Shown: positions 7,412-16,182 of the stretch, in pieces
Layout: every line of letters starts with the position of its first letter
Numbering within the stretch: the first letter of the stretch is position 1
NCBI RefSeq assembly: GCF_000720115.1
Contig: NZ_JOIR01000054.1
Coordinates: 1-31,218, forward strand
DNA from: Streptomyces sp. NRRL F-2580
GTDB taxonomy: Bacteria > Actinomycetota > Actinomycetes > Streptomycetales > Streptomycetaceae
Direction of reading: 5' to 3'
DNA: 31,218 nt
Notes under the pieces: generated by a model
Databases searched by the model: none
The model's input: the letters and a program-made list of their open reading frames with translations, nothing else
Told to the model about the DNA's origin: nothing
Program-made: the position numbers and the translations under genes

Positions 7412-8368
7412 TCAGGCCTTGGCGACGGCCCTCAGCCGGTCCACCACGTCGGCCCGCAGGTCGGCGGGCCCGACCACGACGACGTCGGGCCCGAACTCCA
7501 CCAGCCAGGCGTCCAGCCCGTGCCCGTACGGGATCTCCAGCTCGTCCCAGCCGTCCGCGCCCTCGCAGACCGCGGTGGCCTTGGCCCGCAGCGGGTAGCC
7601 CGCCCCGGCGCGCAGCCGGATCAGCGCGGAGCGGTCCGCACTCTCCCCGGCCCAGCTCGCCACGGTCTCCCGTACGGTGACCACGTCAGGGACCTCGGCG
7701 GTGTACTCGGCCGCTCGGGACTTGACCTTGCCGGTGATCCGGGACAGCCGGAACACGCGCTCCGCACCGCGGTCGCGGTCGTAGCCGGCCAGGTACCAGT
7801 GGCCGCGCCAGCACTCCAGCGCCCACGGCTCCACCTGCCGGGTCTCGGGCCGGGCGGCGGTGGACTTGCGGTAGTCGAAGACCACCGGCCGGCGGTCCCG
7901 GCAGGCCAGCATCAGCGGCTCGAAGGCCGCCTCGTGGACCGGGATGCGCGGCTCGATGGCACTGTGCTGGCCCTCGTACGGGTCACCCGCCTCGGGCATC
8001 CCGCCCGCGCGCAGCTTCTGCAGGGCCCCGCTGGCGGCTCCCGCGAGGCGGGCCTGCTGCCAGACCTTGGCCGCCAGCCCCAGGGCGGCGGCCTCCTCGG
8101 CGTCCAGCGAGACGGGAGGCAGCCGGTTGCTGTCCCGGCGTGCCAGGTAACCGGTTTCGCCGTCCAGGTTCTCCACCGTCTCGATGACCAGACCGAGTTC
8201 GCGCAGATCGTCCTTGTCCCGCTCGAACATGCGGTTGAAGGACTCGTCGTTGCCGGCCTCCATGTAGGCCTCGATGGAGCCGCGCAACTCGCGCTTGCTC
8301 AGCGGCCGGCGGGTCCCCAGCAGACACAGCGCCAGATTCATCAGCCGCTCGGCCTTGGCAATCGCCAT
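7412..8368 (-). CDS. pafB: WYL-domain transcriptional regulator PafB
   Basis: PafB is the partner of PafC; the heterodimer activates DNA-repair genes in mycobacteria after damage, probably sensing single-stranded DNA through the WYL domains. The 318-residue protein has a winged helix at about 1-65 (ERLMNLALCLLGTRRPLSKR onward). The WYL domain spans about 147-215 and carries the literal motif HWYLAGYD at 190-197 followed by RVFRLSRI, and a C-terminal extension domain completes it. GGAAGGG lies eight bases before the ATG. It heads the run pafB-pafC-zinc ribbon-membrane protein. The frame continues for 30 codons after the TGA through the tandem repeat described separately. A possible promoter (TTGTCC, 16 bases, TACGGT) lies between the FKBP terminator and this start. 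Confidence 0.94.
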   Translation of the reverse strand: MAIAKAERLMNLALCLLGTRRPLSKRELRGSIEAYMEAGNDESFNRMFERDKDDLRELGLVIETVENLDGETGYLARRDSNRLPPVSLDAEEAAALGLAAKVWQQARLAGAASGALQKLRAGGMPEAGDPYEGQHSAIEPRIPVHEAAFEPLMLACRDRRPVVFDYRKSTAARPETRQVEPWALECWRGHWYLAGYDRDRGAERVFRLSRITGKVKSRAAEYTAEVPDVVTVRETVASWAGESADRSALIRLRAGAGYPLRAKATAVCEGADGWDELEIPYGHGLDAWLVEFGPDVVVVGPADLRADVVDRLRAVAKA

Positions 8369-8440
8369 CGACGCCCTTCCCCCGTTCTCGACACACTCGT
8401 GACCGTTGACCGTACCGCCCCGGCGGTCCCGGACAAAAGC

Positions 8441-8470
8441 GAGGGCCCCCGCCTCACGGCGGGGGCCCTC
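8441..8470 (-). terminator. Intrinsic terminator of the FKBP gene
   Basis: A perfect 13-base stem GAGGGCCCCCGCC (8441-8453) pairs with 8458-8470 around a TCAC loop. It begins 18 bases after the FKBP stop and separates that gene from the pafBC promoter region. Confidence 0.85.
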
Positions 8471-8488
8471 GGAGCGGCTGCCGGTGGA

Positions 8489-8866
8489 TCAGGCGGCCAT
8501 CAGGTCACAGACGAAGATCAGCGTCTCGCCCGGGGCGATCGCGCCGCCCGCGCCGCGGTCACCGTAGGCGAGGTGCGCCGGGATCGTCAGCTTGCGACGG
8601 CCGCCGACCTTCATGCCCGCGATGCCCTGGTCCCAGCCCGCGATGACGCGGCCGGCACCGAGCGGGAACTGCAGGGCGGAACCGCGGTTCCACGAAGCGT
8701 CGAACTCCTCGCCGGTGGAGAAGGCCACACCCACGTAGTGGACGGAGACCATGGCACCGGCCTTGGCCTCGGCGCCGTCGCCCTCCCAGATGTCCTCGAT
8801 CACGAGGTCCTTCGGGGCTTCGCCCTCGGGGAAGTCGATCTCGGGCTTCTCGAGCTTCTGGCTCAC
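8489..8866 (-). CDS. FKBP-type peptidyl-prolyl isomerase, cytosolic
   Basis: This 125-residue protein catalyses cis-trans isomerisation at proline bonds. It is a single FKBP domain with no signal peptide. The known active-site residues are in place: the Tyr of VSVHYVG, the Asp of EEFDASW, the Phe of LQFPLG, the Trp of VIAGWDQGI and the Tyr of HLAYGDRG. The start is taken as GTG 8866 because AGGAG stands seven bases upstream; an ATG at 8881 would place that ribosome site inside the gene. The two-domain FKBP lipoprotein gene lies 43 bases upstream on the same strand. The substrate is unknown. Confidence 0.93.
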   Translation of the reverse strand: MSQKLEKPEIDFPEGEAPKDLVIEDIWEGDGAEAKAGAMVSVHYVGVAFSTGEEFDASWNRGSALQFPLGAGRVIAGWDQGIAGMKVGGRRKLTIPAHLAYGDRGAGGAIAPGETLIFVCDLMAA

Positions 8867-8909
8867 GGAACTGCTCCTCATACGTACGAAACGGTCAACC
8901 GGAACAGTC

Positions 8910-9851
8910 TTACATCACGGTGAGGATGTCGAGGCTGAAGACCAGCGTCGACTTGGCCGGGATGGTGCCCTGCTCCTTGTCACCGAACGCCTGGTCCGGC
9001 GGGATGACCAGCAGGATGCGGCTGCCGACCTTCTTGCCGATCAGGCCGTCCTTCAGACCCGCGACCGAGAGCTCCTTCAGCGGCCACGTGACCGTCTGAC
9101 CGGAGGTGTACGTGCTTTCGAAGGTCTTGTCGTCCTTCCACGTCTTGCCGTTGAACTTCACCACGACGGAGTCGGTGTCCTTGACCACCGCGCCGTCGCC
9201 CTCCAGGACGTAGTTCGAGACCAGCTTGGCCGGCTCGGCGGTGTCCTTCGGGACGGCCACGGAGACCTCCTGGCCGTCCGTGTTCGTGCCGACCTTGGGC
9301 AGGTCCTTGTTGTCCTGGGCAACCTCCTTGCCCGTGGCCGAGGCCGGGACGGTGGCGCCCTTGACGATGTCCACGACGAAGACCAGCGTGGCGTTCGGCT
9401 TGATCTTCGGCTCCGAGCCCTGCGCCCCGTAACCGAGGTCCGGCGGGATCACGAGCTCGACACGGCTGCCGACCTTCTGGCCCTCCAGGCCCTGGTCCCA
9501 GCCCTTGATGACGGCGCCGGCACCGAGGGTCAGGTCGAACGGCGCGGGCCGGCCGAAGCTCTGGTCGAACGGCTCCTTGCCGTCCCACACCTGGCCGAGG
9601 TAGTTGACCTGCGCGATGTCGTTCTTCTTCAGCACCTGCCCGGTGCCCTCGCTGATGGTCACCACCTTCAGCTCCTTGGGCGGCGCGCCCTTCCCCTTCG
9701 ACAGGGTGGGCGTCTCCCCGAACTTGGCACCCTTGGTGATCGCGGGCGCCCCGTTCTTCATCTGGGCGGAGTCGGAGCCGCTGTCGTCGCCACACGCTGC
9801 TGTCGTCAGCAGCAGAAGGGGTACGACAAGCAGGCCGGCAAGTCGGCGCAC
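8910..9851 (-). CDS. FKBP-type isomerase lipoprotein with two FKBP domains
   Basis: The 313-residue precursor has a lipoprotein signal MRRLAGLLVVPLLLLTTAAC with the lipid-modified Cys at residue 20, so it is anchored outside the membrane. Domain 1 (about 60-165) keeps the isomerase residues: QVNYLG, PFDQSF, PFDLTLG, VIKGWDQGL and LGYGAQG. Domain 2 (about 215-313) is FKBP-like, but the matching positions read VVKFNG, TFESTY, VAGLKDGL and QAFGDK. Thus Tyr is replaced by Phe, Asp by Glu, Trp by Leu and Tyr by Phe. Domain 2 is therefore probably a chaperone or binding domain. The gene lies between pafA and the small FKBP; all are read leftward. The ATG at 9851 follows a weak ribosome site (GAGGAAC). 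Confidence 0.93.
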   Translation of the reverse strand: MRRLAGLLVVPLLLLTTAACGDDSGSDSAQMKNGAPAITKGAKFGETPTLSKGKGAPPKELKVVTISEGTGQVLKKNDIAQVNYLGQVWDGKEPFDQSFGRPAPFDLTLGAGAVIKGWDQGLEGQKVGSRVELVIPPDLGYGAQGSEPKIKPNATLVFVVDIVKGATVPASATGKEVAQDNKDLPKVGTNTDGQEVSVAVPKDTAEPAKLVSNYVLEGDGAVVKDTDSVVVKFNGKTWKDDKTFESTYTSGQTVTWPLKELSVAGLKDGLIGKKVGSRILLVIPPDQAFGDKEQGTIPAKSTLVFSLDILTVM

Positions 9852-9907
9852 GGGTTCCTCAGATCTCAGACGGCAAGGCGGTCGCCCGCCACTCTAAGCC
9901 GTGCACA

Positions 9908-9936
9908 GGGCCCCGTACGAGAGACGTACGGGGCCC
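9908..9936 (-). terminator. Intrinsic terminator of pafA
   Basis: A perfect 12-base stem GGGCCCCGTACG (9908-9919) pairs with 9925-9936 around AGAGA. It lies about 30 bases after the pafA stop and separates pafA from the FKBP lipoprotein gene. Confidence 0.85.
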
Positions 9937-9966
9937 CGGTAAGGAGTGCGATGTCACATTGCGGAC

Positions 9967-11328
9967 CTACATGCCGGCGATCAGCTTCTCCACCCGGTCG
10001 TCCACCGACCGGAACGGGTCCTTGCACAGCACCGTCCGCTGCGCCTGATCATTGAGCTTCAGGTGCACCCAGTCGACCGTGAAGTCCCGCCGCTGCTCCT
10101 GCGCCCGGCGGATGAAGTCCCCGCGCAGCCGCGCCCTCGTCGTCTGCGGGGGCACCGACTTGCCCTCGAAGATCTTGAGGTCGTTGCAGATCCGCGCCGC
10201 CTGCCCCTTGCGCTCCAGCAGGTAGTACAGCCCGCGCCGGCGGTGGATGTCGTGGTAGGCGAGGTCTATCTGAGCCACCCGCGGATTCGACATGGTCATG
10301 TTGTGCTTCGCCCGGTACCGCTCGATCAGCTGGTACTTCATGACCCAGTCGATCTCGGTCCCGATCCGGTCCAGGTCCTCCGCGTCGATCGCGTCCAGCG
10401 TGCGACCCCACAGCTCCAGCACCTGGTCCACCACACCCGTACGGATGCCCCGGCGCTCCGCGAAGTCCACCGCCTTGTCGTAGTACTCCCGCTGGATCTC
10501 CAGCGCCGAGGCCTCCCGGCCGCTCGCCAGGCGCACCTTGCGCTGACCCGTGATGTCGTGGCTCACCTCGCGGATCGCCCGGATCGGGTTCTCCAGGGTC
10601 AGGTCACGCATCACCGTGCCCGCCTCGATCATGCGCAGCACCAGGTCGGTGGCCCCGACCTTGAGCAGCATGGTCGTCTCGGACATGTTCGAGTCACCGA
10701 CGATGACGTGCAGCCGGCGGTAGCGCTCGGCGTCCGCGTGCGGCTCGTCCCGGGTGTTGATGATCGGCCGCGAACGGGTCGTGGCGGAACTGACACCCTC
10801 CCAGATGTGCTCGGCCCGCTGGCTCACGCAGTAGACCGCGCCCCGGGGCGTCTGCAGCACCTTGCCCGCGCCGCAGATCAGCTGCCGCGTGACGAGGAAC
10901 GGAATGAGAATGTCCGCCAGGCGGGAGAATTCCCCGTGCCGGGCCACCAGGTAGTTCTCGTGGCAGCCGTACGAGTTGCCCGCCGAGTCGGTGTTGTTCT
11001 TGAAGAGATAGACGTCGCCCGCGATTCCCTCCTCGTGCAGGCGGCGTTCGGCGTCGACGAGCAGTCCTTCGAGAATGCGCTCGCCTGCTTTGTCGTGGGT
11101 GACCAGTTCGGTCACGTTGTCGCATTCGGGAGTTGCATATTCCGGATGCGAACCCACGTCGAGGTACAGGCGGGCGCCGTTCCGCAGGAAGACATTGCTG
11201 CTGCGGCCCCATGACACAACACGGCGGAAGAGGTAGCGCGCCACTTCGTCAGGAGACAGTCGGCGCTGTCCCCTGAACGTGCACGTGACGCCGTACTCGT
11301 TCTCCAGCCCGAAAATGCGGCGGTCCAT
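9967..11328 (-). CDS. pafA: Pup-protein ligase PafA
   Basis: PafA uses ATP to join the C-terminal Glu side chain of Pup to substrate lysines, marking proteins for the proteasome. The 453-residue protein belongs to the glutamine synthetase-like carboxylate-amine ligases. The metal and nucleotide site begins with [11 protein letters not shown] (Glu9 and Tyr12). Asp57 in [17 protein letters not shown] is the catalytic aspartate. [20 protein letters not shown] and [20 protein letters not shown] line the active site. The long loop that marks Dop between the first two motifs is absent, so this is the ligase. No Shine-Dalgarno is seen before ATG 11328, and a -10-like TAATGT ends six bases upstream, which suggests a leaderless message. 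It is a single-gene unit with its own terminator. Confidence 0.97.
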   Translation of the reverse strand: MDRRIFGLENEYGVTCTFRGQRRLSPDEVARYLFRRVVSWGRSSNVFLRNGARLYLDVGSHPEYATPECDNVTELVTHDKAGERILEGLLVDAERRLHEEGIAGDVYLFKNNTDSAGNSYGCHENYLVARHGEFSRLADILIPFLVTRQLICGAGKVLQTPRGAVYCVSQRAEHIWEGVSSATTRSRPIINTRDEPHADAERYRRLHVIVGDSNMSETTMLLKVGATDLVLRMIEAGTVMRDLTLENPIRAIREVSHDITGQRKVRLASGREASALEIQREYYDKAVDFAERRGIRTGVVDQVLELWGRTLDAIDAEDLDRIGTEIDWVMKYQLIERYRAKHNMTMSNPRVAQIDLAYHDIHRRRGLYYLLERKGQAARICNDLKIFEGKSVPPQTTRARLRGDFIRRAQEQRRDFTVDWVHLKLNDQAQRTVLCKDPFRSVDDRVEKLIAGM

Positions 11329-11334
11329 GACTGA

Positions 11335-11362
11335 ACATTACGCCTTCTGCCCTCTTCTGAAA
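11335..11362 (-). promoter_or_regulatory. Candidate leaderless promoter of pafA
   Basis: On the minus strand TTTCAG (11357-11362) and TAATGT (11335-11340) are spaced by 16 bases. The -10-like hexamer ends six bases before the ATG, so transcription would start at or next to the start codon. Confidence 0.45.
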
Positions 11363-11455
11363 CCGGGTTCGGGAGCGCCGTTTCGATCAGTTCCCCCGAG
11401 CGAGCCCGCCGAACCGCCGCCGAACAGGCCCCCCGACCGGCGTGGCGCCCCCGCG

Positions 11456-12718
11456 TCACCCCGCCGACGAGGCCCCCGACGCCACCCCGGGCGAACCCTC
11501 CGACACCCCGTCAGACGAACCCGCCACCGTCCGGCCCGGCCCCGCAGTTGCCATCACCCGCTGAGTGACCATCAGCACCGACAGCGCCGCGACCCCCGCC
11601 ACCGCCGCCACCCCGAAGCTCGCCGACGTACCGCCCAGCTCCACCGCCGGCCCCGCCGCCGCCGTACCGATCGCCGCACCCACCCCGAAGAACGTCACCA
11701 GCCACGAGAACGCCTCCGTCACCGTGCCCGCCGGAGCGTGCCGGTCCACGACGATGAACGCACACGCCAGCGCCGGCGCCAGGAACACCCCCGACAACGC
11801 CGCCAGACCCGTCATCGCCACCGGCCCCGGAGTCAGCATCAGCGGCAGATAGCCCAGCGCCAGCAACGCCACCAGGATCCGCAGCCGCCGCTCCGGCGCA
11901 CCCGCCCACTGCCGCGCCCCGTACGTCACCCCGCCGATCAGCGCACCCAGCCCGAGCGCCGCCATCAGCCACCCGTACACCGCCTGGTTCCCGTGGTCGT
12001 CCGCGTACGCCACACCCGCCACCGTGATCGAACCCAGCGCCGTCCCCACGAAGAAGAAGGCACCCAGCAGCGCCAGCAGCCCCCGCGAACGCAACGCACC
12101 CAGCCAGTGGGCCTCCCGCGGCGCCGAACGCCACGTGCGCGAAGGCTCGCTCACCACCACCGACAGCGCACCCAGCACCCCGATCGCGTTGAGCGCCAGC
12201 AGCGCACCGGCCGGGGACCACAGCGCGACGAACAGCGTCACCAGCAGCGGACCGACCGTGAACATGACCTCCTGGGCCACCGCGTCCATCGCGTACGCCG
12301 CGTGCACCTTCTCCTCGCGGCCCCCCAGGACGCCCGGCCACAGCGCCCGCAGCCCGCCCTCCAGGGGCGGCGTGAAGAGCCCCGCGACGACCACCGCGGC
12401 ATACGCGGCCACCGCCGACTGCGTACCCGCCAGCGCCAGCCACACCACGCCCAGCGCCGAGACCACCGCCGCCGGCAGCTGCACCCGCGGCTGCCCGAAC
12501 AGGTCCACCGCCCGGCCCAGCAGGGGCTGGCCCACGGCGTTGGCCACCCCGTACGCGGCGGCGAGGGCCCCCGCGAGGCTGTAGCTGCCCCCCTCCGCGC
12601 GCGTGAACAGCACGATCGCGATCGGCGCGGTCGCGTTCGGCAGCCGCCCCACGAGCGTGCCCACCAGCAGCCTCGCGGCGTGCCGGGTCCGCAGCAGCTC
12701 CGCGTATCCCGCGGCCAT
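11456..12718 (-). CDS. Major facilitator superfamily transporter
   Basis: This 420-residue membrane protein has about twelve hydrophobic helices in two halves. The early loop GQPLLGRAVDLFGQPRV corresponds to the MFS loop 2-3 signature (G-x-L-x-D-x-x-G/R type). A charged central loop (SEPSRTWRSAPREAHWLGAL) divides the halves, and a disordered Ser/Gly-rich tail ends the protein. The substrate cannot be read from sequence; export of a small molecule is the usual role of such proteins. The ATG at 12718 has AAGGGGGCGG just upstream; longer starts run through the operator region. It is divergent from the LacI-type regulator, which probably controls it through the TACGTA boxes at 12754-12780. Confidence 0.88.
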   Translation of the reverse strand: MAAGYAELLRTRHAARLLVGTLVGRLPNATAPIAIVLFTRAEGGSYSLAGALAAAYGVANAVGQPLLGRAVDLFGQPRVQLPAAVVSALGVVWLALAGTQSAVAAYAAVVVAGLFTPPLEGGLRALWPGVLGGREEKVHAAYAMDAVAQEVMFTVGPLLVTLFVALWSPAGALLALNAIGVLGALSVVVSEPSRTWRSAPREAHWLGALRSRGLLALLGAFFFVGTALGSITVAGVAYADDHGNQAVYGWLMAALGLGALIGGVTYGARQWAGAPERRLRILVALLALGYLPLMLTPGPVAMTGLAALSGVFLAPALACAFIVVDRHAPAGTVTEAFSWLVTFFGVGAAIGTAAAGPAVELGGTSASFGVAAVAGVAALSVLMVTQRVMATAGPGRTVAGSSDGVSEGSPGVASGASSAG

Positions 12719-12753
12719 GTCCGCCCCCTTCCGCCCGGATCCTGCCGGGGTAA

Positions 12754-12780
12754 TACGTATAACTTGACGAGTCATACGTA
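12754..12780. promoter_or_regulatory. Paired TACGTA boxes between MFS and lacI genes
   Basis: Two TACGTA hexamers (12754-12759 and 12775-12780) are 21 bases apart centre to centre, which is two helical turns, on either side of a TTGACG. Each hexamer is itself a palindrome. The position in the short divergent promoter fits an operator for the adjacent LacI-type protein. Confidence 0.5.
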
Positions 12781-12863
12781 CCATGGCCGCAGTCCACGGG
12801 TCCACCCCACCACCCCCGCACCACCCCCGCACCACCCACGACCTCGCACTTCAGGAGCGCCCT

Positions 12864-13862
12864 GTGACGAGACCCACCAGCCGCGACGTGGCCACCGCCG
12901 CCGGGGTCTCCCAGGCCACCGTCTCCCTCGTCCTCGGCGACAAATGGCCCGGCCGCGTCTCCGAACGCACCGCCACCCTCGTCCGCGAAACCGCCACCCG
13001 CCTCGGCTACCGCCCCAACCTCGCCGCCCGCAACCTCCGCCTCGGCTCCACCCGCACCGCCCTCCTCGTCGTCCCCGCCCTCACCAACGAGTTCTTCGCC
13101 CGCGTCTACACCGGCGCCGCCCGCGTCGCCGCCGAACACGGCTTCGGCGTCGTCCTCTACCCCTCCCCCGACGGCACCGGCCCCGCCCGCGACCCCTTCG
13201 CCTCCGCCCGCGCCGCCCTCGACGGAGTCATCGCCTCCTCCATGGCCGCCGACGCCCTCGACGCCATCGGCGGCAACACCCTCCCCCTCGTCATGCTCGA
13301 CAGCGACCCCGCCGCCGGCACCGCCGCCGCCCACGTCAACCTCGCCATGGCCGACGGCATGCGCCAGATCACCGAACACCTCCTCACCCTCGGCCACCGC
13401 CGCTACCTCCACCTCGCCTCCGCCGTCGACTCCTGGACCTTCGACACCCGCGCCGAAGCCCTGGCCGCCCTCCTCGGCCCCGACAACGAACTGCGCACCG
13501 TACGGTCCCCCCTCACCGTCGACGGCGCCCGCACGGCCATGGAGACCGCCCTCGCCACCCCCCACGGCAGACCCACCGCCGTCGTCTGCGACGACGACAT
13601 CCTCGCCGCCGGCGCCTGCAAAGCCGCCCGCCGCCTCGGCCTGCGCATCCCCGAGGACCTCTCCGTCACCGGCTTCGACGACCTCGCCCTCGCCACCGCC
13701 GTCGAACCCGAACTCACCACCGTCCACCTCCCCGCCGAACGCGTCGGCGAACAAGGCATGACCGCACTCCTCGCCGTCCTCGAAGGCACCCCCTGGACCG
13801 CCCCCGACATCCCCGTCCGCCTCGTCGTCCGCGACTCCTCCGGCCCCGCCCCCACCCCCTGA
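12864..13862 (+). CDS. LacI-family transcriptional repressor
   Basis: The 333-residue protein begins with the LacI helix-turn-helix, TSRDVATAAGVSQATVSLVL, followed by the hinge helix region GYRPNLAARNLR at about residues 47-60. A periplasmic-binding-protein-like ligand domain follows, including RTALLVVPALTNEFF, TAVVCDDDILAAGACKAARR and LSVTGFDDLALA. The GTG at 12864 is chosen because AGGAG lies six bases upstream and the HTH starts immediately. An in-frame ATG at 12783 would add an implausible proline/histidine-rich extension. The ligand is probably a sugar or nucleoside but cannot be stated. It is divergent from the MFS gene and convergent with prcA. Nearly all codons end in C. Confidence 0.9.
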   Translation: MTRPTSRDVATAAGVSQATVSLVLGDKWPGRVSERTATLVRETATRLGYRPNLAARNLRLGSTRTALLVVPALTNEFFARVYTGAARVAAEHGFGVVLYPSPDGTGPARDPFASARAALDGVIASSMAADALDAIGGNTLPLVMLDSDPAAGTAAAHVNLAMADGMRQITEHLLTLGHRRYLHLASAVDSWTFDTRAEALAALLGPDNELRTVRSPLTVDGARTAMETALATPHGRPTAVVCDDDILAAGACKAARRLGLRIPEDLSVTGFDDLALATAVEPELTTVHLPAERVGEQGMTALLAVLEGTPWTAPDIPVRLVVRDSSGPAPTP

Positions 13863-13886
13863 CCGGGCGGCAACCGGACACGACGA

Positions 13887-13920
13887 AGCCCCGGCCCGCC
13901 GAAAACGGCGAACCGGGGCT
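13887..13920. terminator. Bidirectional terminator between lacI and prcA
   Basis: AGCCCCGG (13887-13894) pairs with CCGGGGCT (13913-13920), and an inner CGCCG/CGGCG stem closes an AAAA loop. It lies between two convergent genes and can serve both. Confidence 0.75.
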
Positions 13921-13950
13921 CCGGCCGTCAAGGTCCCACGCGGCGTCGTC

Positions 13951-14715
13951 CTACTCGGCGTCGTCCTCGGGCGCCTCGTCGTTCGACACGGCATCCGCCT
14001 GCGCGGCCGCCGGCACATCCGCCTCCAGCAACCGCGACAGCTGCCGGCCCCGGATCCGCTTGAACTTGCGCTGCTGCGCCCGCGTACGGTCCAGCACCGC
14101 CACCTCCAGCCGCTCGGCCGGAATCGTCTTGTCCGCACCGTTCGCCTGGCTGGACAGCGCCTGCACCGCCAGCTTCAACGCCTCGGACAACGTCATCCCG
14201 TCCTGGTGACGCTGATCCAGGAACGTACTGATCTGCTCGGCATTGCCACCGACCGCGACCGAACCGTGCTCGTCCACGATCGAACCGTCGTGCGGCAACC
14301 GATAGATCTGGTCCCCGGCCGCGGTCGCACCGACCTCGGCGACCACCAGCTCCACCTCGTACGGCTTCTCACCCGCACTGGAGAAGATCGTGCCGAGCGT
14401 CTGCGCGTACACGTTCGCCAGCCCACGGGCCGTCACGTCGTCACGGTCATAGGTGTACCCGCGCAGATCCGCGTACCGCACACCACCGATCCGCAGGTTC
14501 TCGTACTCGTTGTACTTGCCGGCGGCAGCGAAGCCGATCCGGTCGTAGATCTCGCTGAACTTGTGCAGCGCACGGGACGGGTTCTCGCCGACGAACACGA
14601 TGCCGTCGGCGTACTGCAGCACGACAAGGCTGCGACCGCGGGCGATGCCCTTCCGGGCGTATTCCGCCCGGTCGGCCATGGCCTGCTGGGGTGACACATA
14701 GAACGGAGTCGACAC
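13951..14715 (-). CDS. prcA: 20S proteasome alpha subunit PrcA
   Basis: PrcA forms the outer seven-membered gating rings of the 20S core. The 254-residue sequence begins [20 protein letters not shown], which matches actinobacterial alpha subunits whose N-termini close the gate. The proteasome fold follows, with [40 protein letters not shown] and [20 protein letters not shown]. It has no N-terminal catalytic Thr. The C-terminal tail after [11 protein letters not shown] is acidic and disordered. The start is GTG 14715 with a weak GGAAAG site. It follows prcB by 46 bases and ends at a shared terminator with lacI. Confidence 0.96.
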   Translation of the reverse strand: MSTPFYVSPQQAMADRAEYARKGIARGRSLVVLQYADGIVFVGENPSRALHKFSEIYDRIGFAAAGKYNEYENLRIGGVRYADLRGYTYDRDDVTARGLANVYAQTLGTIFSSAGEKPYEVELVVAEVGATAAGDQIYRLPHDGSIVDEHGSVAVGGNAEQISTFLDQRHQDGMTLSEALKLAVQALSSQANGADKTIPAERLEVAVLDRTRAQQRKFKRIRGRQLSRLLEADVPAAAQADAVSNDEAPEDDAE

Positions 14716-14761
14716 CGGCTTTCCGTCCCTTTCTTCTGGGCTCCTGAGGGGCGACGGACGG

Positions 14762-15601
14762 TCAGAGCAGGGCGGCGCGCGGGCCGTCGGGCTGCTCCAG
14801 ACGACGGTTGGTGACCGTACGGGCGAGTTCCTGCGACTCGGCGTCCGTCAGCCTGCGGAATCCCTCGTCGGTGATGACGGTGACGATCGGATAGATGTGG
14901 CGGTACAGGTCCGGCCCACCCGTCGCCGAGTCGTCGTCGGCGGCGTCGTACAGCGCCTGCACGACCAGCGTGGTGGCCTGCTCCTCCGTCAGATCGGGGC
15001 GGAAGAGCTTCTTCATCGAACCCCGGGCGAAGATCGAACCCGACCCGGTGGCGGCGAAGCCGTGCTCCTCGGAGCGGCCGCCGGTCACGTCGTAGGAGAA
15101 GATCCGGCCCTTCTCCTTGGCCTCGTCGTACCCCGCGAACAGCGGCACGACGGCCAGCCCCTGCATCGCCATGCCCAGATTGCTCCGGATCATGGTGGAC
15201 AGCCGGTTGGCCTTGCCCTCCAGGGAGAGGGTCGTCCCCTCCACCTTCTCGAAGTGCTCCAGCTCCAGCTGGAACAGCTTCACCATCTCCACGGCCAGGC
15301 CGGCCGTACCGGCGATGCCGACGGCGGAGTACTCGTCCGCCGGGAACACCTTCTCGATGTCCCGCTGCGCGATCATGTTCCCCATGGTCGCCCGCCGGTC
15401 ACCGGCGAGGACCACCCCGCCGGGGAAGGTGGCGGCCACGATGGTCGTCCCGTGCGGCGCCTCGACCACGCCCTCCGGCAGCCTGCGGTTGCCGGGCAGC
15501 ATCTCGGGCGAGTGCGCGCCCAGGAAGTCCATGAAGGACGACGACCCCGGCGTCAGGAAGGCTGCCGGTAGACGCCCTGTGCCACGATTGTTGGCTTCCA
15601 C
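14762..15601 (-). CDS. prcB: 20S proteasome beta subunit PrcB
   Basis: PrcB is the catalytic subunit of the proteasome core. The 279-residue precursor carries a propeptide of 51 residues ending EAPHG. Self-cleavage exposes Thr52 ([11 protein letters not shown]), the nucleophile. Asp68 ([10 protein letters not shown]) and Lys84 (DIEKVFP) complete the Thr1/Asp17/Lys33 set of the mature protein. [13 protein letters not shown] near the C-terminal third is also conserved. The start is GTG 15601, preceded by GGAGG seven bases upstream. Both the ribosome site and the first 49 bases lie inside the end of the endonuclease gene, so translation is probably coupled to it. Confidence 0.97.
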   Translation of the reverse strand: MEANNRGTGRLPAAFLTPGSSSFMDFLGAHSPEMLPGNRRLPEGVVEAPHGTTIVAATFPGGVVLAGDRRATMGNMIAQRDIEKVFPADEYSAVGIAGTAGLAVEMVKLFQLELEHFEKVEGTTLSLEGKANRLSTMIRSNLGMAMQGLAVVPLFAGYDEAKEKGRIFSYDVTGGRSEEHGFAATGSGSIFARGSMKKLFRPDLTEEQATTLVVQALYDAADDDSATGGPDLYRHIYPIVTVITDEGFRRLTDAESQELARTVTNRRLEQPDGPRAALL

Positions 15602-16140
15602 GCGTGTCCCTCCAAGTATGAGACGACCCGACGAGCTGCGTCGGGATCGTCACCCAACTTGCCGATGGCCGTGTTGCAGTTGAAGCACAGTACGCCTCGG
15701 ACCCTACCCGTCTTGTGGCAGTGATCCACATGTACCGCCGGGCGCTTCAGACAGATACAGCAAAGCCCGCCTTGAGCGGCGATCATTTCGTCGCGATCGG
15801 CCTCGGTCATGCCGTACGAGCGCTTGAGATGCCCCGCCCGGCTTTCGACCGCTCGACACGCCTTGCAACGCGTCGACAACCCGTCCGAGGCGGTCTTGTT
15901 CCGGTCCCATTCCGAGTGGGGCTTGATCTCCCCGCAGCGGCGGCAGTATTTATGCCCCACAGGGGTTTCGACTCGGGGACGCACGTTCTTCCCCTTGGCT
16001 ATCTGACGCTGTTGGTGGTAGTCGGCTGCGCACGGCCTGCAGTAGCACTGCAGGCCGTCACGCATGGCCCGGTTCGAAGCGAAAGCATCGAGCGGCTTGA
16101 CTGCACCACACCGCCCGCACTTCTTTCCCACCTCCGACAC
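15553..16140 (-). CDS. Endonuclease VII-type HNH nuclease within the proteasome operon
   Basis: The 195-residue protein has two similar zinc-binding repeats near the N-terminus, each of the form C-x2-C-G-x2-K-P ... N-x4-D-G-L ... C-x2-C (residues about 8-37 and 66-95). The C-terminal half carries [20 protein letters not shown] followed by CNTAIGKLG, the signature of phage recombination endonuclease VII nucleases with catalytic His/Asp and Asn. GTG 16140 has GGGGAGGG close upstream. It starts 42 bases after the pup stop and its last 49 bases overlap prcB in another frame. Codons such as ATA, AAA and CAT are more frequent than in the neighbouring genes, which suggests a foreign origin. A perfect 12-base stem lies inside the gene at 16032-16058. 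Similar genes are, as far as I recall, present at this site in other Streptomyces, but no role in proteolysis is known to me. Confidence 0.88.
   Translation of the reverse strand: MSEVGKKCGRCGAVKPLDAFASNRAMRDGLQCYCRPCAADYHQQRQIAKGKNVRPRVETPVGHKYCRRCGEIKPHSEWDRNKTASDGLSTRCKACRAVESRAGHLKRSYGMTEADRDEMIAAQGGLCCICLKRPAVHVDHCHKTGRVRGVLCFNCNTAIGKLGDDPDAARRVVSYLEGHAWKPTIVAQGVYRQPS
16032..16058. repeat. Intragenic 12-bp perfect inverted repeat
   Basis: ACGGCCTGCAGT (16032-16043) and ACTGCAGGCCGT (16047-16058) flank AGC inside the endonuclease gene, near codons 28-36. Each arm contains CTGCAG. It could fold in mRNA or extrude as a cruciform. Confidence 0.8.
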
Positions 16141-16182
16141 TCACCCTCCCCTGCGAGCATCACCTTCAATTCGAAGGCGAAG

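Noticed and set aside
8369..8440. PafBC-type (TTGTC-RGTG) damage promoter before pafB
   Set aside because: TTGTCC is present, but the RGTG part and the 8-base spacing to a TAnnnT hexamer are missing; the TACGGT is 16 bases away, as in an ordinary promoter.
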